Below are positions 8,542 to 15,756 of a stretch of 17,916 nt of DNA, one piece after another. The notes beneath the pieces were generated by a model, which did no database searches, was not told the origin of the DNA, and saw only the letters and a list, made by a program, of their open reading frames with translations. This stretch comes from Candidatus Bathyarchaeota archaeon. GTDB lineage: Archaea > Thermoproteota > Bathyarchaeia > RBG-16-48-13 > GCA-020355125. The position numbers and the translations under genes were made by a program. Positions within the stretch are counted from its first letter, which is position 1, and each line of letters opens with the position of its first letter. The stretch lies in assembly GCA_030607815.1 (NCBI GenBank), contig JAUWJG010000009.1, positions 1-17,916 of the forward strand. Direction: 5' to 3'.

Positions 8542-8555
8542 ACTGTTGGAACAGT
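8542..8555. promoter_or_regulatory. 14-base palindrome, candidate operator upstream of ilvB
   Basis: ACTGTT-GG-AACAGT is a perfect inverted repeat about 40 bases upstream of the ilvB TATA box and 131 bases from the regulator gene start. The position fits a site for an activator or a regulator acting on both promoters. No second copy was found in the window by eye. Confidence 0.35.
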
Positions 8556-8595
8556 TGTTCATTATTTTTTAATTAGATATAAATGCTGAAAAAGA

Positions 8596-8606
8596 TTTTT
8601 ATAAAA
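8596..8606 (+). promoter_or_regulatory. TATA box of the ilvB operon
   Basis: TTTTTATAAAA, preceded by a purine-rich GAAAAAGA that could serve as the BRE, is the best promoter match before ilvB. Transcription would begin near 8625-8630, leaving a leader of about 185 bases. Confidence 0.55.
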
Positions 8607-8647
8607 GCAAATTAGAGTCTTTATCCATCTTATTTGGAGGAAAAGTC

Positions 8648-8683
8648 GTGTATCGGAGGTATTCCATCCTTCAAGAGGTGTAA
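8648..8683 (+). CDS. Candidate leader peptide (uORF) of the ilvB operon
   Basis: A GTG follows GGAGG (8636-8640) with a 7-base spacer. It sits about 20 bases after the predicted transcription start and opens 11 codons, M-Y-R-R-Y-S-I-L-Q-E-V, ending in TAA. It contains Ile, Leu and Val codons. A second micro-frame, TTG at 8698 after GAAGGA, reads M-F-L-V-I then TAG. Peptides this short can arise by chance; ribosome site and promoter spacing are the reasons to list it. Confidence 0.35.
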   Translation: MYRRYSILQEV

Positions 8684-8733
8684 ATACGAAGGAATAATTG
8701 TTCTTAGTAATTTAGGATTGTATTTTGCATAGG

Positions 8734-8764
8734 AAGTTTCTCCAGATTGTTGTAGAAACTTTTT
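8734..8764 (+). promoter_or_regulatory. Stem-loop with T-run in the ilvB leader, attenuator-like
   Basis: AAGTTTCT (8734-8741) pairs perfectly with AGAAACTT (8754-8761) across a 12-base loop. The T-run 8760-8764 closes the structure, 50 bases before the ilvB ATG. It looks like a weak terminator hairpin within the leader. The stem is AT-rich, so stability is modest. Confidence 0.4.
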
Positions 8765-8814
8765 AAGGCATACGAATTATCTAAATCAGATCATATAGGT
8801 AAGGAGAGAAAATT

Positions 8815-10527
8815 ATGGTTAAAATGACTGGGGCTGAAGCAATCGTTGAAATGTTGAAAAGACAAAAAGTAAAACATATTTTTGGAATTCCGGGTGGAGC
8901 AACATTAGATTTATATGACGTTCTTTATAACTCTGGATTACGCATCATTCTAGCTCGGCATGAACAGGGCGCCGCTCATATGGCAGATGGTTATGCCAGA
9001 ATTAGCGGTATTCCGGGTGTCTGTACTGCAACATCTGGACCGGGTGGAACAAATCTTGTCACAGGGATCGCTACAGCCTACATGGATTCGTCACCGGTAA
9101 TAGCTCTTACAGGCCAAGTTAATTCACAAGCTGTTAACTCATCTTATCTGATTGGAAGAGATGCTTTTCAAGAAGCAGATATTATAGGGATAACGATGCC
9201 CATCACCAAACAAAATTTTCAAGTGAAAAAAGCAAAGGAGATTCCATCAGTATTCAAAGAAGCGTTTTATATCGCTTCCACGGGACGACTGGGCCCAGTG
9301 GTAATAGATCTTCCGAAAAATACGCAAAAGGAATCTGCAGAAATGGATTTTTCATCCCCTGTAAAAATCAGAGGATATAACCCTATATATATCCCGGATC
9401 CGGTTCAAATAAGAAGAGCTGTGGAACTTCTTTGCAATGCTGAACGCCCTATTATGTTAGCTGGTGGAGGAGTAATTGCTTCAAATGCATCTCACGAAGC
9501 CGTAAAACTAGCAGAAGCTATATTGATGCCCATTACCACGACACTTATGGGTAAAGGTGTTATTCCGGAGAATCACTCTTTATCACTTGGATTACTAGGA
9601 ATGCATGGTACCATTGTAGCAAATAAACTACTTCATGAAACGGATGTTTTATTAAACGTTGGAGCCCGGTTCTCTGATCGAACTACAGGTACATTAGATG
9701 ATTTTTGTCCAGACGCGAAAATTATTCATATAGATATCGATGCTGCAGAAATTGGAAAAAATTTCAAGGTAGATCTTTCTATTGTTGCAGATGCAAAGAG
9801 AACGCTAATAGAGATCTGTAAGCAAATAACACAAAAAATGATTAGAAAAGAGAGATCGGTGTGGTTTGATAGAATCCAACAATTTAAAGAACGATATAAA
9901 GATTTATTGATTAAGGAAGGCGGGTTAAAACCTCCAAAACTTATGGTTGAATTGAGGAAATTGGTACCAAATAATACAATAGTCGCTACAGGGGTGGGAC
10001 AGTGCCAGATGTGGGCAGCACTTTATTTTAAAGCTGTTGAACCACGAACGTTTATAACATCAGGAGGTTTAGGGACTATGGGTTTTGGTCTTCCAGCTGC
10101 TTTAGGAGCGAAAGTAGCACGTCCGGATGTCCCGGTAATTAACATTGATGGGGATGGAAGTTTTAGAATGACAGAGCAGGAATTGGCTACATCGGTGTTA
10201 GAGGATATCCCGGTCATTGTAATAATATTGAACAATTCTATGCTGGGGATGGTAGCCCAATGGCAAAGGCTGTTCTATGGAAGGAGATATGCTTCATCAG
10301 AGCTAAAAGATTCCCCAGACTTCGTTAAGCTAGCTGAGGCGTATGGGGTAAATGGTGTTCGAGTTGGTTCAGTAAAAGAGTTTGTAAATGCAGTAAAAGA
10401 AGGGTTGAATAATGACGTCACAACAGTTATCGATGTACCAATTTCCCCAGAAGAAGATGTTTGGCCTATGGTTCCTGCAGGTGCTGGTTTACGTGATGTG
10501 ATATGGAGCGCTGAAAAGAAAAAATGA
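8815..10527 (+). CDS. ilvB: Acetolactate synthase, large catalytic subunit
   Basis: A 570-residue ThDP/FAD enzyme that condenses two pyruvates to acetolactate, or pyruvate with 2-oxobutyrate to acetohydroxybutyrate. The N-terminal pyrimidine-binding domain holds the catalytic glutamate E50 in ARHEQGAAHMADGYAR. GRDAFQEADIIGIT is the family signature. The central FAD-type domain spans about 190-350. The C-terminal diphosphate-binding motif runs from GDG (446-448) to NN (473-474), with the usual spacing. The ATG follows AAGGAGAG. It opens the operon, directly followed by its regulatory subunit ilvN, which argues against other ThDP enzymes such as sulfopyruvate decarboxylase or oxalyl-CoA decarboxylase. 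Feedback control is expected through IlvN. Confidence 0.96.
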   Translation: MVKMTGAEAIVEMLKRQKVKHIFGIPGGATLDLYDVLYNSGLRIILARHEQGAAHMADGYARISGIPGVCTATSGPGGTNLVTGIATAYMDSSPVIALTGQVNSQAVNSSYLIGRDAFQEADIIGITMPITKQNFQVKKAKEIPSVFKEAFYIASTGRLGPVVIDLPKNTQKESAEMDFSSPVKIRGYNPIYIPDPVQIRRAVELLCNAERPIMLAGGGVIASNASHEAVKLAEAILMPITTTLMGKGVIPENHSLSLGLLGMHGTIVANKLLHETDVLLNVGARFSDRTTGTLDDFCPDAKIIHIDIDAAEIGKNFKVDLSIVADAKRTLIEICKQITQKMIRKERSVWFDRIQQFKERYKDLLIKEGGLKPPKLMVELRKLVPNNTIVATGVGQCQMWAALYFKAVEPRTFITSGGLGTMGFGLPAALGAKVARPDVPVINIDGDGSFRMTEQELATSVLEDIPVIVIILNNSMLGMVAQWQRLFYGRRYASSELKDSPDFVKLAEAYGVNGVRVGSVKEFVNAVKEGLNNDVTTVIDVPISPEEDVWPMVPAGAGLRDVIWSAEKKK

Positions 10528-10585
10528 GAGCGAAAAAAGGGTTATTATTTAAATTGATTAAACAATAATGTGGGTGAAAAAAAAC

Positions 10586-11092
10586 ATGACAATTTATCAA
10601 ACGTATATTCTAGCATTTATCGTTGAGAATAAACCGGGTGTATTGTATAAGATATCAAATATGTTTAGGCGGAGAAGCTTTAACATTGAGAGCTTAACTG
10701 TTGGTCCAACAGAAAATGAAGATTTTGCAAGAATGACAATAACAGTTAAGGGAAATGAAAACATGATGGAACAGTTGACGAAACAGACGAATAAGCTAAT
10801 GGAAGTTATTAAGGTCACCGTTTTAAATAAGAAGAATACTGTCATGCGAGAGATAGCTCTAATAAAAATATTTACAGTGGATAGTAAAACTAGATCTGAC
10901 ATCATCCAGTATGTAGACATATTCAGAGGTCACATAATAGATGTTTCTCCTGAATCCCTCATAGTGGAAATGACAGGTGAATCAAATAAAATTGATGCTT
11001 TCATAGAGTTGTCACGTCCTTTTGGTATTAAAGAACTTGCCCGTACCGGTGTTACAGCGTTAAAACGTGGAATAGGGGAAAATAAAAAATAA
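10586..11092 (+). CDS. ilvN: Acetolactate synthase, small regulatory subunit
   Basis: Binds branched-chain amino acids, usually valine, and stimulates and feedback-regulates IlvB. The N-terminal ACT domain is clear: FIVENKPGVLYKISNMFRRRSFNIESLTVGPTE, with the NKPGVL turn that contacts ligand. A second ACT-like C-terminal domain follows (about 85-160), ending in GIKELARTGVTALKRG, which matches the IlvH/IlvN end. I prefer the ATG at 10586 (168 residues) because GGGTGA at 10572-10577 sits 8 bases before it; an upstream in-frame ATG at 10568 would add six residues but would bury that ribosome site inside the gene. It lies 58 bases after ilvB and 23 before leuC, in the same operon. Confidence 0.94.
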   Translation: MTIYQTYILAFIVENKPGVLYKISNMFRRRSFNIESLTVGPTENEDFARMTITVKGNENMMEQLTKQTNKLMEVIKVTVLNKKNTVMREIALIKIFTVDSKTRSDIIQYVDIFRGHIIDVSPESLIVEMTGESNKIDAFIELSRPFGIKELARTGVTALKRGIGENKK

Positions 11093-11115
11093 AAGACTTA
11101 AAGAGAAAAAAACCT

Positions 11116-12360
11116 ATGAACATTATTGAAAAGATTCTAGCTAAGGCTTCAGATAGAAGAGATGTGAATCCCGGTGAAATAATAGAAGCAAATATTGACA
11201 AAGTTATGGCTAATGATATAACCGCACCCTTAGCAGTTAAAGCTTTTAAAGAAATGGGTGGGAAAAAAGTTTGGGATAAAGAAAGAATTATTCTGGTCTT
11301 AGATCATTTAGTTCCTGCAAATAGAGATAGATCTGCAGAACTTCATATGTTGTTAAGAAAGTTTGTAAGGGAACAAAAAATTAAACATTTTTATGATGTG
11401 GGAAGAGGAGGAGTATGCCATCAAATTATGATGGAGAATCATGTCAAGCCAGGCGAAGTTATAGTCGGTGGTGACTCCCACACATGTACATATGGGGCTA
11501 TAGGATCATTTGCTACAGGAATTGGGTCTACTGAAGTTGCCTCTGTTTTCCTAACTGGAAAACTCTGGTTTAAGGTGCCTAAAACGATCAATATTGTTAT
11601 AGAAGGAAAACTTAAACAACCAAGTGCACCAAAAGACATAATTCTGTACATTATTGGCCAATTTAGAGCTGATGGTGCAACCTACATGGGCATTAAATTT
11701 TCTGGTGAAACGATTAAGGACATAAGTGTTGATGGAAGAATGACTCTATGTAACATGGTCGTTGAAATGGGAGCGAAAAATGGAATAATAGAGCCAGATG
11801 ATAAGACCGCGCTATATCTCAAAGAAAGAGGGTTTACATCACCTAATTTTATTAAAGATGATGTAGACGCAAAATATTATAAAACGGTATATTATGATGC
11901 TTCTGAAGTGGAACCGATGGTAGCCTGCCCTTTTACTGTTGATAATGTGAAACCCGTTTCTGAAGTGGATAAGGTTGAAATCGATCAAGCGGTAATTGGT
12001 TCTTGCACAAATGGTCGACTTGAAGATCTGAGGCTCGCAGCCCAAATCTTTCGTAATAAGAGGGTGAAAGAGGGAGTCAGAGTGCTTATAATTCCTGCCT
12101 CTCAAAAAGTGTACATGGATGCAATGAACGAAGGTTTACTTGAAACTTTCATTAAAGCAGGAGCGCTTATCTGTAATCCTTGCTGCGGTCCATGTTATGG
12201 CGGTCATCTAGGTCTATTGGCTGCGGAAGAAGTGTGTATTAGTACAACTAATAGAAATTTCGTTGGCAGAATGGGTCATCCTAAAGCGAAAATTTATCTT
12301 GCTTCTCCAGCAACCGTGGCGTCTTCTGCGTTGACAGGGAGAATCAGTGTTCCGAGATAG
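11116..12360 (+). CDS. leuC: 3-isopropylmalate dehydratase, large subunit
   Basis: With LeuD it isomerises 2-isopropylmalate to 3-isopropylmalate, and in the citramalate route very likely citramalate to 3-methylmalate. The 414 residues match the short archaeal aconitase-family type. GGDSHTCTYGAIGSFATGIG is the substrate/cluster domain signature. The [4Fe-4S] ligands are C297 in GSCTNGR, and C357 and C360 in CCGPCYGGH. Two further cysteines (C353, C356) crowd the cluster loop, where homologs usually have other residues. The tail NRNFVGRMGHPKAKIYLASPATVA is typical of LeuC. The ribosome site is weak (AAAGAG), perhaps relying on coupling with ilvN 23 bases upstream. Homoaconitase is the alternative; the LeuD loop and neighbours argue for LeuC. 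Confidence 0.93.
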   Translation: MNIIEKILAKASDRRDVNPGEIIEANIDKVMANDITAPLAVKAFKEMGGKKVWDKERIILVLDHLVPANRDRSAELHMLLRKFVREQKIKHFYDVGRGGVCHQIMMENHVKPGEVIVGGDSHTCTYGAIGSFATGIGSTEVASVFLTGKLWFKVPKTINIVIEGKLKQPSAPKDIILYIIGQFRADGATYMGIKFSGETIKDISVDGRMTLCNMVVEMGAKNGIIEPDDKTALYLKERGFTSPNFIKDDVDAKYYKTVYYDASEVEPMVACPFTVDNVKPVSEVDKVEIDQAVIGSCTNGRLEDLRLAAQIFRNKRVKEGVRVLIIPASQKVYMDAMNEGLLETFIKAGALICNPCCGPCYGGHLGLLAAEEVCISTTNRNFVGRMGHPKAKIYLASPATVASSALTGRISVPR

Positions 12361-12374
12361 AGGGGGGGATAAAA

Positions 12375-12866
12375 ATGGAGATCTGTGGAAAAGTCTTGAA
12401 ATATGGAAGTGATATAAATACAGACGTTATTATTCCAGGACAGTTTCTTGTATTAACAAATTCAGAAGAACTAGCAAAACATGCTATGGAAGGTCTTGAT
12501 TTAGAGTTTCATAAAAAAGTTAAAGAAAGAAAGATAATAGTGGCGGAAAAAAACTTTGGATGTGGTTCCAGTCGAGAACAGGCTCCAATCGCTTTAAAAT
12601 ATGCAGGGGTTAAGTGTATTCTCGCTCACTCATTTGCAAGGATCTTCTATAGGAATGCTATAAACGTTGGTCTTCCAGTTCTTGAATGTGGTGAAGTAGT
12701 TATGAAAATATTAGAGGGTGACGAACTGTACATTAATCCGAAAACTGGATTGATAAAAAATATCTCAAGAGATGTTGAGTTTAATGTTAATCCAGTGCCT
12801 GACTTTCTTTTAGAAATTATGGAAGTGGGATTGGTTAAATTTATTCGGGAAAGGAGAAAGAGTTGA
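12375..12866 (+). CDS. leuD: 3-isopropylmalate dehydratase, small subunit
   Basis: A 163-residue swivel-domain subunit partnering LeuC. KYGSDINTDVIIPGQFL near the N-terminus and NFGCGSSREQAPIALKYAG are the family blocks; AHSFARIFYRNAINVGLP follows. The flexible loop that separates isopropylmalate from homoaconitate enzymes reads F24-L25-V26-L27. A valine at this position is the isopropylmalate type as established for M. jannaschii MJ1277, whereas the homoaconitase MJ1271 has R26-T27. A strong AGGGGGGGAT site precedes the ATG. The stop codon overlaps the leuB start by 4 bases (TTGA). Confidence 0.94.
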   Translation: MEICGKVLKYGSDINTDVIIPGQFLVLTNSEELAKHAMEGLDLEFHKKVKERKIIVAEKNFGCGSSREQAPIALKYAGVKCILAHSFARIFYRNAINVGLPVLECGEVVMKILEGDELYINPKTGLIKNISRDVEFNVNPVPDFLLEIMEVGLVKFIRERRKS

Positions 12867-13888
12867 CAACATATAAAATAGCTTTAATATCGGGAGATGG
12901 AATTGGACCAGAGTTAACAAAAGCAACGTTACAAGTTTTAGATACAATCCAAGAGCGATATAACATTAACCTTGACATGATTAATGTAGATGCAGGAGAT
13001 GCGTGTCTTGAAAAGAAAGGAGTAGCCCTACCTGAAGAGACAATCAATATTATCAAAGATTCAGATGCTTGTCTAAAGGGTCCTGTCGGTGAAACAGCTG
13101 CAGATGTCATCGTTAGATTAAGGATACTCTTCGATCTTTATGCAAATATTCGTCCTATCAAAGTTTATCCGAATGTTCCATGTTTTAGACAAGACATAGA
13201 CATGATAATAGTTAGAGAAAACACAGAAGGAGTTTATAGAGGTATAGAATTTGATGTAAATGCTGAAACAGCAATTTGTTTGCGGATTATAACAAAAAAA
13301 GCCAGTGAGAGAATCGCCCGATATGCGTTTAAAGTAGCAGAAAATCGAAGAAAATTTATGAGAGTAACAGCGGTTCATAAAGCAAATGTGATGAAAAAGA
13401 CAGATGGTCTCTTTTCCAAAACTTGTAAAGCCGTCGCTAAAGATTATCCGGAGATTCATCTAGATGAACTATATGTTGATAATGCAGCCATGCAATTGAT
13501 TAAAAGACCTCAGGAGTTTGATGTATTAGTTACAACAAACATGTTTGGGGATATCCTCTCTGATGAAGCATCAATTTTAGTTGGAGGTCTTGGAGTAGCT
13601 CCGGGGGCAAATATCGGTAACGATTTTGCTTTATTTGAACCGGTGCACGGATCAGCACCTAAATATGCAGGGAAAAATATTGCCAATCCAACATCTATGA
13701 TATTGGCTTCAAAGTTAATGTTAGATTGGCTTGGGGATAAGTATTCTGATCTAAAAAGTAAGAAAGCAGCTATGGCCATTGAGAAGGCGGTTATTGAGAC
13801 GTTTAAAGCGAATGTGTTAACTCAAGATTTGGGTGGAAATGTAAAAACGGATGTGTTTGGGAAAGCTGTGGCGGATAGAATATTATAA
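12863..13888 (+). CDS. leuB: 3-isopropylmalate dehydrogenase
   Basis: Oxidatively decarboxylates 3-isopropylmalate to 2-oxoisocaproate, and probably 3-methylmalate to 2-oxobutyrate in the citramalate route. It is a 341-residue beta-decarboxylating dehydrogenase: GDGIGPE (11-17), RLRILFDLYANIRP with R87 and R97, RENTEGVYRG with R118 and Y125, K173 in VHKANVMKKTDG, and metal ligands D230 and D234 in FGDILSDEAS. The cofactor loop reads HGSAPKYAGKNIANP; K267-Y268 occupy the place of the Asp-Ile of NAD-specific bacterial LeuB and match the Lys-Tyr of NADP isocitrate dehydrogenase. The TTG start overlaps the leuD TGA by 4 bases and follows GAAAGGAG, so it is well supported. Isocitrate or homoisocitrate dehydrogenase are alternatives, but the operon favours LeuB. 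Confidence 0.92.
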   Translation: MTTYKIALISGDGIGPELTKATLQVLDTIQERYNINLDMINVDAGDACLEKKGVALPEETINIIKDSDACLKGPVGETAADVIVRLRILFDLYANIRPIKVYPNVPCFRQDIDMIIVRENTEGVYRGIEFDVNAETAICLRIITKKASERIARYAFKVAENRRKFMRVTAVHKANVMKKTDGLFSKTCKAVAKDYPEIHLDELYVDNAAMQLIKRPQEFDVLVTTNMFGDILSDEASILVGGLGVAPGANIGNDFALFEPVHGSAPKYAGKNIANPTSMILASKLMLDWLGDKYSDLKSKKAAMAIEKAVIETFKANVLTQDLGGNVKTDVFGKAVADRIL

Positions 13889-13900
13889 AGAAGTGATTAA

Positions 13901-15409
13901 ATGGAAAAGATAAGAGTCTTCGATACAACTTTGAGGGATGGTGAGGGAACTCCTGGTGTCGCTCTTACGCCAGAGGATAAGCTGATCATTGCTAGACATT
14001 TAGATAGACTTGGAGTAGAAGCTATTGAAGTCGGTACCCCAATTACTTCTAAAGGGGAAATGAAGAGTGCAAGAAGTATCATCGAAGAAGGGTTGAGGGC
14101 GGAGATCTATGCTTTAGGTAGAATTGTAAAAGAAGATGTGGATGCGATAATAAAGAGTAACGTAAAACACATTCATCTCTTTATAGCTACGTCAGATCTA
14201 CATCTTAAACATAAATTAAAAATGTCAAGGGAACATGTAATTCAAAAGTCTCTTGAAATAATTGATTACGCAAAAAGCCATGGTTTAATTGTAGAATTCT
14301 CAGCGGAAGATGCTACACGGACTGATCTAAATTTTTTAAAAGACTTCTTTAAGATAATCTCTGAAGCGGGAATAAGACGAATCAATATACCAGATACAGT
14401 GGGGGTGATGACTCCCAGCAAAATGTATAAACTCGTTACGGAAATCAAATCAGTAGTTAGAGTACCTATTAGCGTTCACTGTCATAATGACTTCGGCATG
14501 GCCGTCGCTAACTCCATAGCCGGTGTCGAGGCGGGAGCTGAACAAGTTCATGTAACTATTAATGGATTAGGTGAAAGAGCAGGAAACGCTTCTCTTGAAG
14601 AAGTTGTGCTTGCTTTAAAAATGTTATATAATAAAGAGACAAACATAAAAACGGAGAGTCTTTACAGAACATCTCAACTTGTTTCAAAACTTACTAAGGT
14701 ACCCATCCCACTAAATAAGGCCATAGTTGGTGATAACGCTTTTGCACATGAAGTTGGAATACACACTCACGGGGTGCTTGCTTCACCTCTTACATATGAG
14801 CCTTTCTCCCCTGAACTTGTAGGACAAATTAGAAAAATTATTCCTGGAAAGTATTCTGGAAAGCATGGAATCAAGGCTGAGTTAGAGAGTTTAGGGCTAT
14901 ATCCAACAGATGAGCAACTTGGAGAGATAGTTCGTCAAGTTAGAGCGCTTGGAGATAAAGGCAAGGTTGTTACTGATGCAGAGTTAATGAAGATAGGGAA
15001 AGACTTTACAGGTCAAAACATTGATGATAAGAAATTAATTGAACTTATTGAACTTTCAGTTATGACAGGAACAAACATGACGTCTACTGCATCAGTCAGA
15101 ATCAGGCTCAATGGAAAAGAATTCTCCGCGGCGGAGACTGGGGTTGGTCCTGTCGATGCTGCGGTCAGAGCTATTCAGAAGATTACAAGTAATCTGGTAA
15201 ATGTACAGTTGAAAGAATATCGTTTAGAAGCTTTAACGGGGGGTTCTAACGCTGTCGCCGAGGTCATAGTAAAAGTTGAGGATAACATAGGGAACACGTT
15301 TTCAGCTAGATCTGCCAATGAAGATATTGTAAAAGCTAGCGTCAACGCAATGATTATTGGTATAAATAGAATTCTCTTGAAGAAGAAAATGAAAAATGTA
15401 AAAAGCTAG
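13901..15409 (+). CDS. leuA: 2-isopropylmalate synthase
   Basis: Condenses 2-oxoisovalerate with acetyl-CoA, the first leucine-specific step. The 502 residues show [13 protein letters not shown] (7-19) with catalytic R12-D13, metal site HCHND from H193, [25 protein letters not shown] in the linker, and a C-terminal regulatory domain (about 375-490) with GPVDAA and GGSNAVAEV that normally mediates leucine inhibition. IHLFIATSDLHLKHKLKMS and NIPDTVGVMTP are LeuA-like and differ from the cimA paralog. The glutamine normally in RDGEQ is glycine here (codon GGA). The ATG is 12 bases after leuB behind GAAGTGAT, and the gene closes the operon. Two stretches are nearly identical in DNA to cimA. Citramalate synthase activity cannot be excluded. 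Confidence 0.87.
   Translation: MEKIRVFDTTLRDGEGTPGVALTPEDKLIIARHLDRLGVEAIEVGTPITSKGEMKSARSIIEEGLRAEIYALGRIVKEDVDAIIKSNVKHIHLFIATSDLHLKHKLKMSREHVIQKSLEIIDYAKSHGLIVEFSAEDATRTDLNFLKDFFKIISEAGIRRINIPDTVGVMTPSKMYKLVTEIKSVVRVPISVHCHNDFGMAVANSIAGVEAGAEQVHVTINGLGERAGNASLEEVVLALKMLYNKETNIKTESLYRTSQLVSKLTKVPIPLNKAIVGDNAFAHEVGIHTHGVLASPLTYEPFSPELVGQIRKIIPGKYSGKHGIKAELESLGLYPTDEQLGEIVRQVRALGDKGKVVTDAELMKIGKDFTGQNIDDKKLIELIELSVMTGTNMTSTASVRIRLNGKEFSAAETGVGPVDAAVRAIQKITSNLVNVQLKEYRLEALTGGSNAVAEVIVKVEDNIGNTFSARSANEDIVKASVNAMIIGINRILLKKKMKNVKS
14476..14517 (+). repeat. Identical tract A shared (inverted) with cimA at 7103-7144
   Basis: 42 bases identical to the coding strand of cimA, in the metal-binding [14 protein letters not shown] region. 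The next codons (Ile third base, then Ala versus Ala-Ala) diverge at once. Confidence 0.9.
14745..14823 (+). repeat. Near-identical tract B shared (inverted) with cimA at 6797-6875
   Basis: 79 bases with two differences (14754 and 14807) from the coding strand of cimA; 14755-14806 is a perfect 52-base match. Both substitutions change an amino acid (Val/Ala and Ser/Ala). Confidence 0.9.
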
Positions 15410-15427
15410 TAAGACGTTTGTAAAGAA

Positions 15428-15435
15428 TTTTTTTT
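15428..15435 (+). terminator. T8 tract ending the ilvBN-leuCDBA operon
   Basis: Eight T begin 19 bases after the leuA stop codon. Further T-tracts follow at 15554-15561 and 15647-15653, so termination downstream of the operon is probably robust. Confidence 0.6.
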
Positions 15436-15756
15436 ATGTTTTAAGTATCCCAAGATTTTTCTAAGGAACTTATACCCCAGTTAGCAAGTTACTTATCTTA
15501 AATCTGGTTAAACATGAAAGAGAAATAGAAATTAAAACCTAGAATTAATAGGATTTTTTTTAAGAGTTTCTCTGATAGTAAAGGGGTGAATAACCAAAGT
15601 TGTAAAAGTTTTCAGATGGTTAATTGTTCGTTTTAGTAAAATAAGCTTTTTTTAAAAGATTTTTATGAGTTAGGGGTCCAGTATCGTTTTTTAACTTTTT
15701 TATTTAAACATAGATTTATTAAATTATCAATTTTATTAATTTATGTTAATCTATTA

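Larger units (their letters stand above)
8412..8814. other. Divergent control region between the ACT regulator and the ilvB operon
   Basis: 403 bases without a long frame. From left to right: a minus-strand TATA-like TCTATATATGTC just before the regulator start; TTCTAGAA (8526-8533); a 14-base palindrome (8542-8555); a plus-strand TATA box (8596-8606); short leader frames (8648-8715); a stem and T-run (8734-8764); and the ilvB ribosome site GGAGAG. The long, structured leader is unlike the short spacers elsewhere in the operon. Confidence 0.6.

Noticed and set aside
10568..10585. Upstream ATG as the ilvN start
   Set aside because: No ribosome site precedes it, while GGGTGA is ideally spaced for the ATG at 10586; it remains possible.
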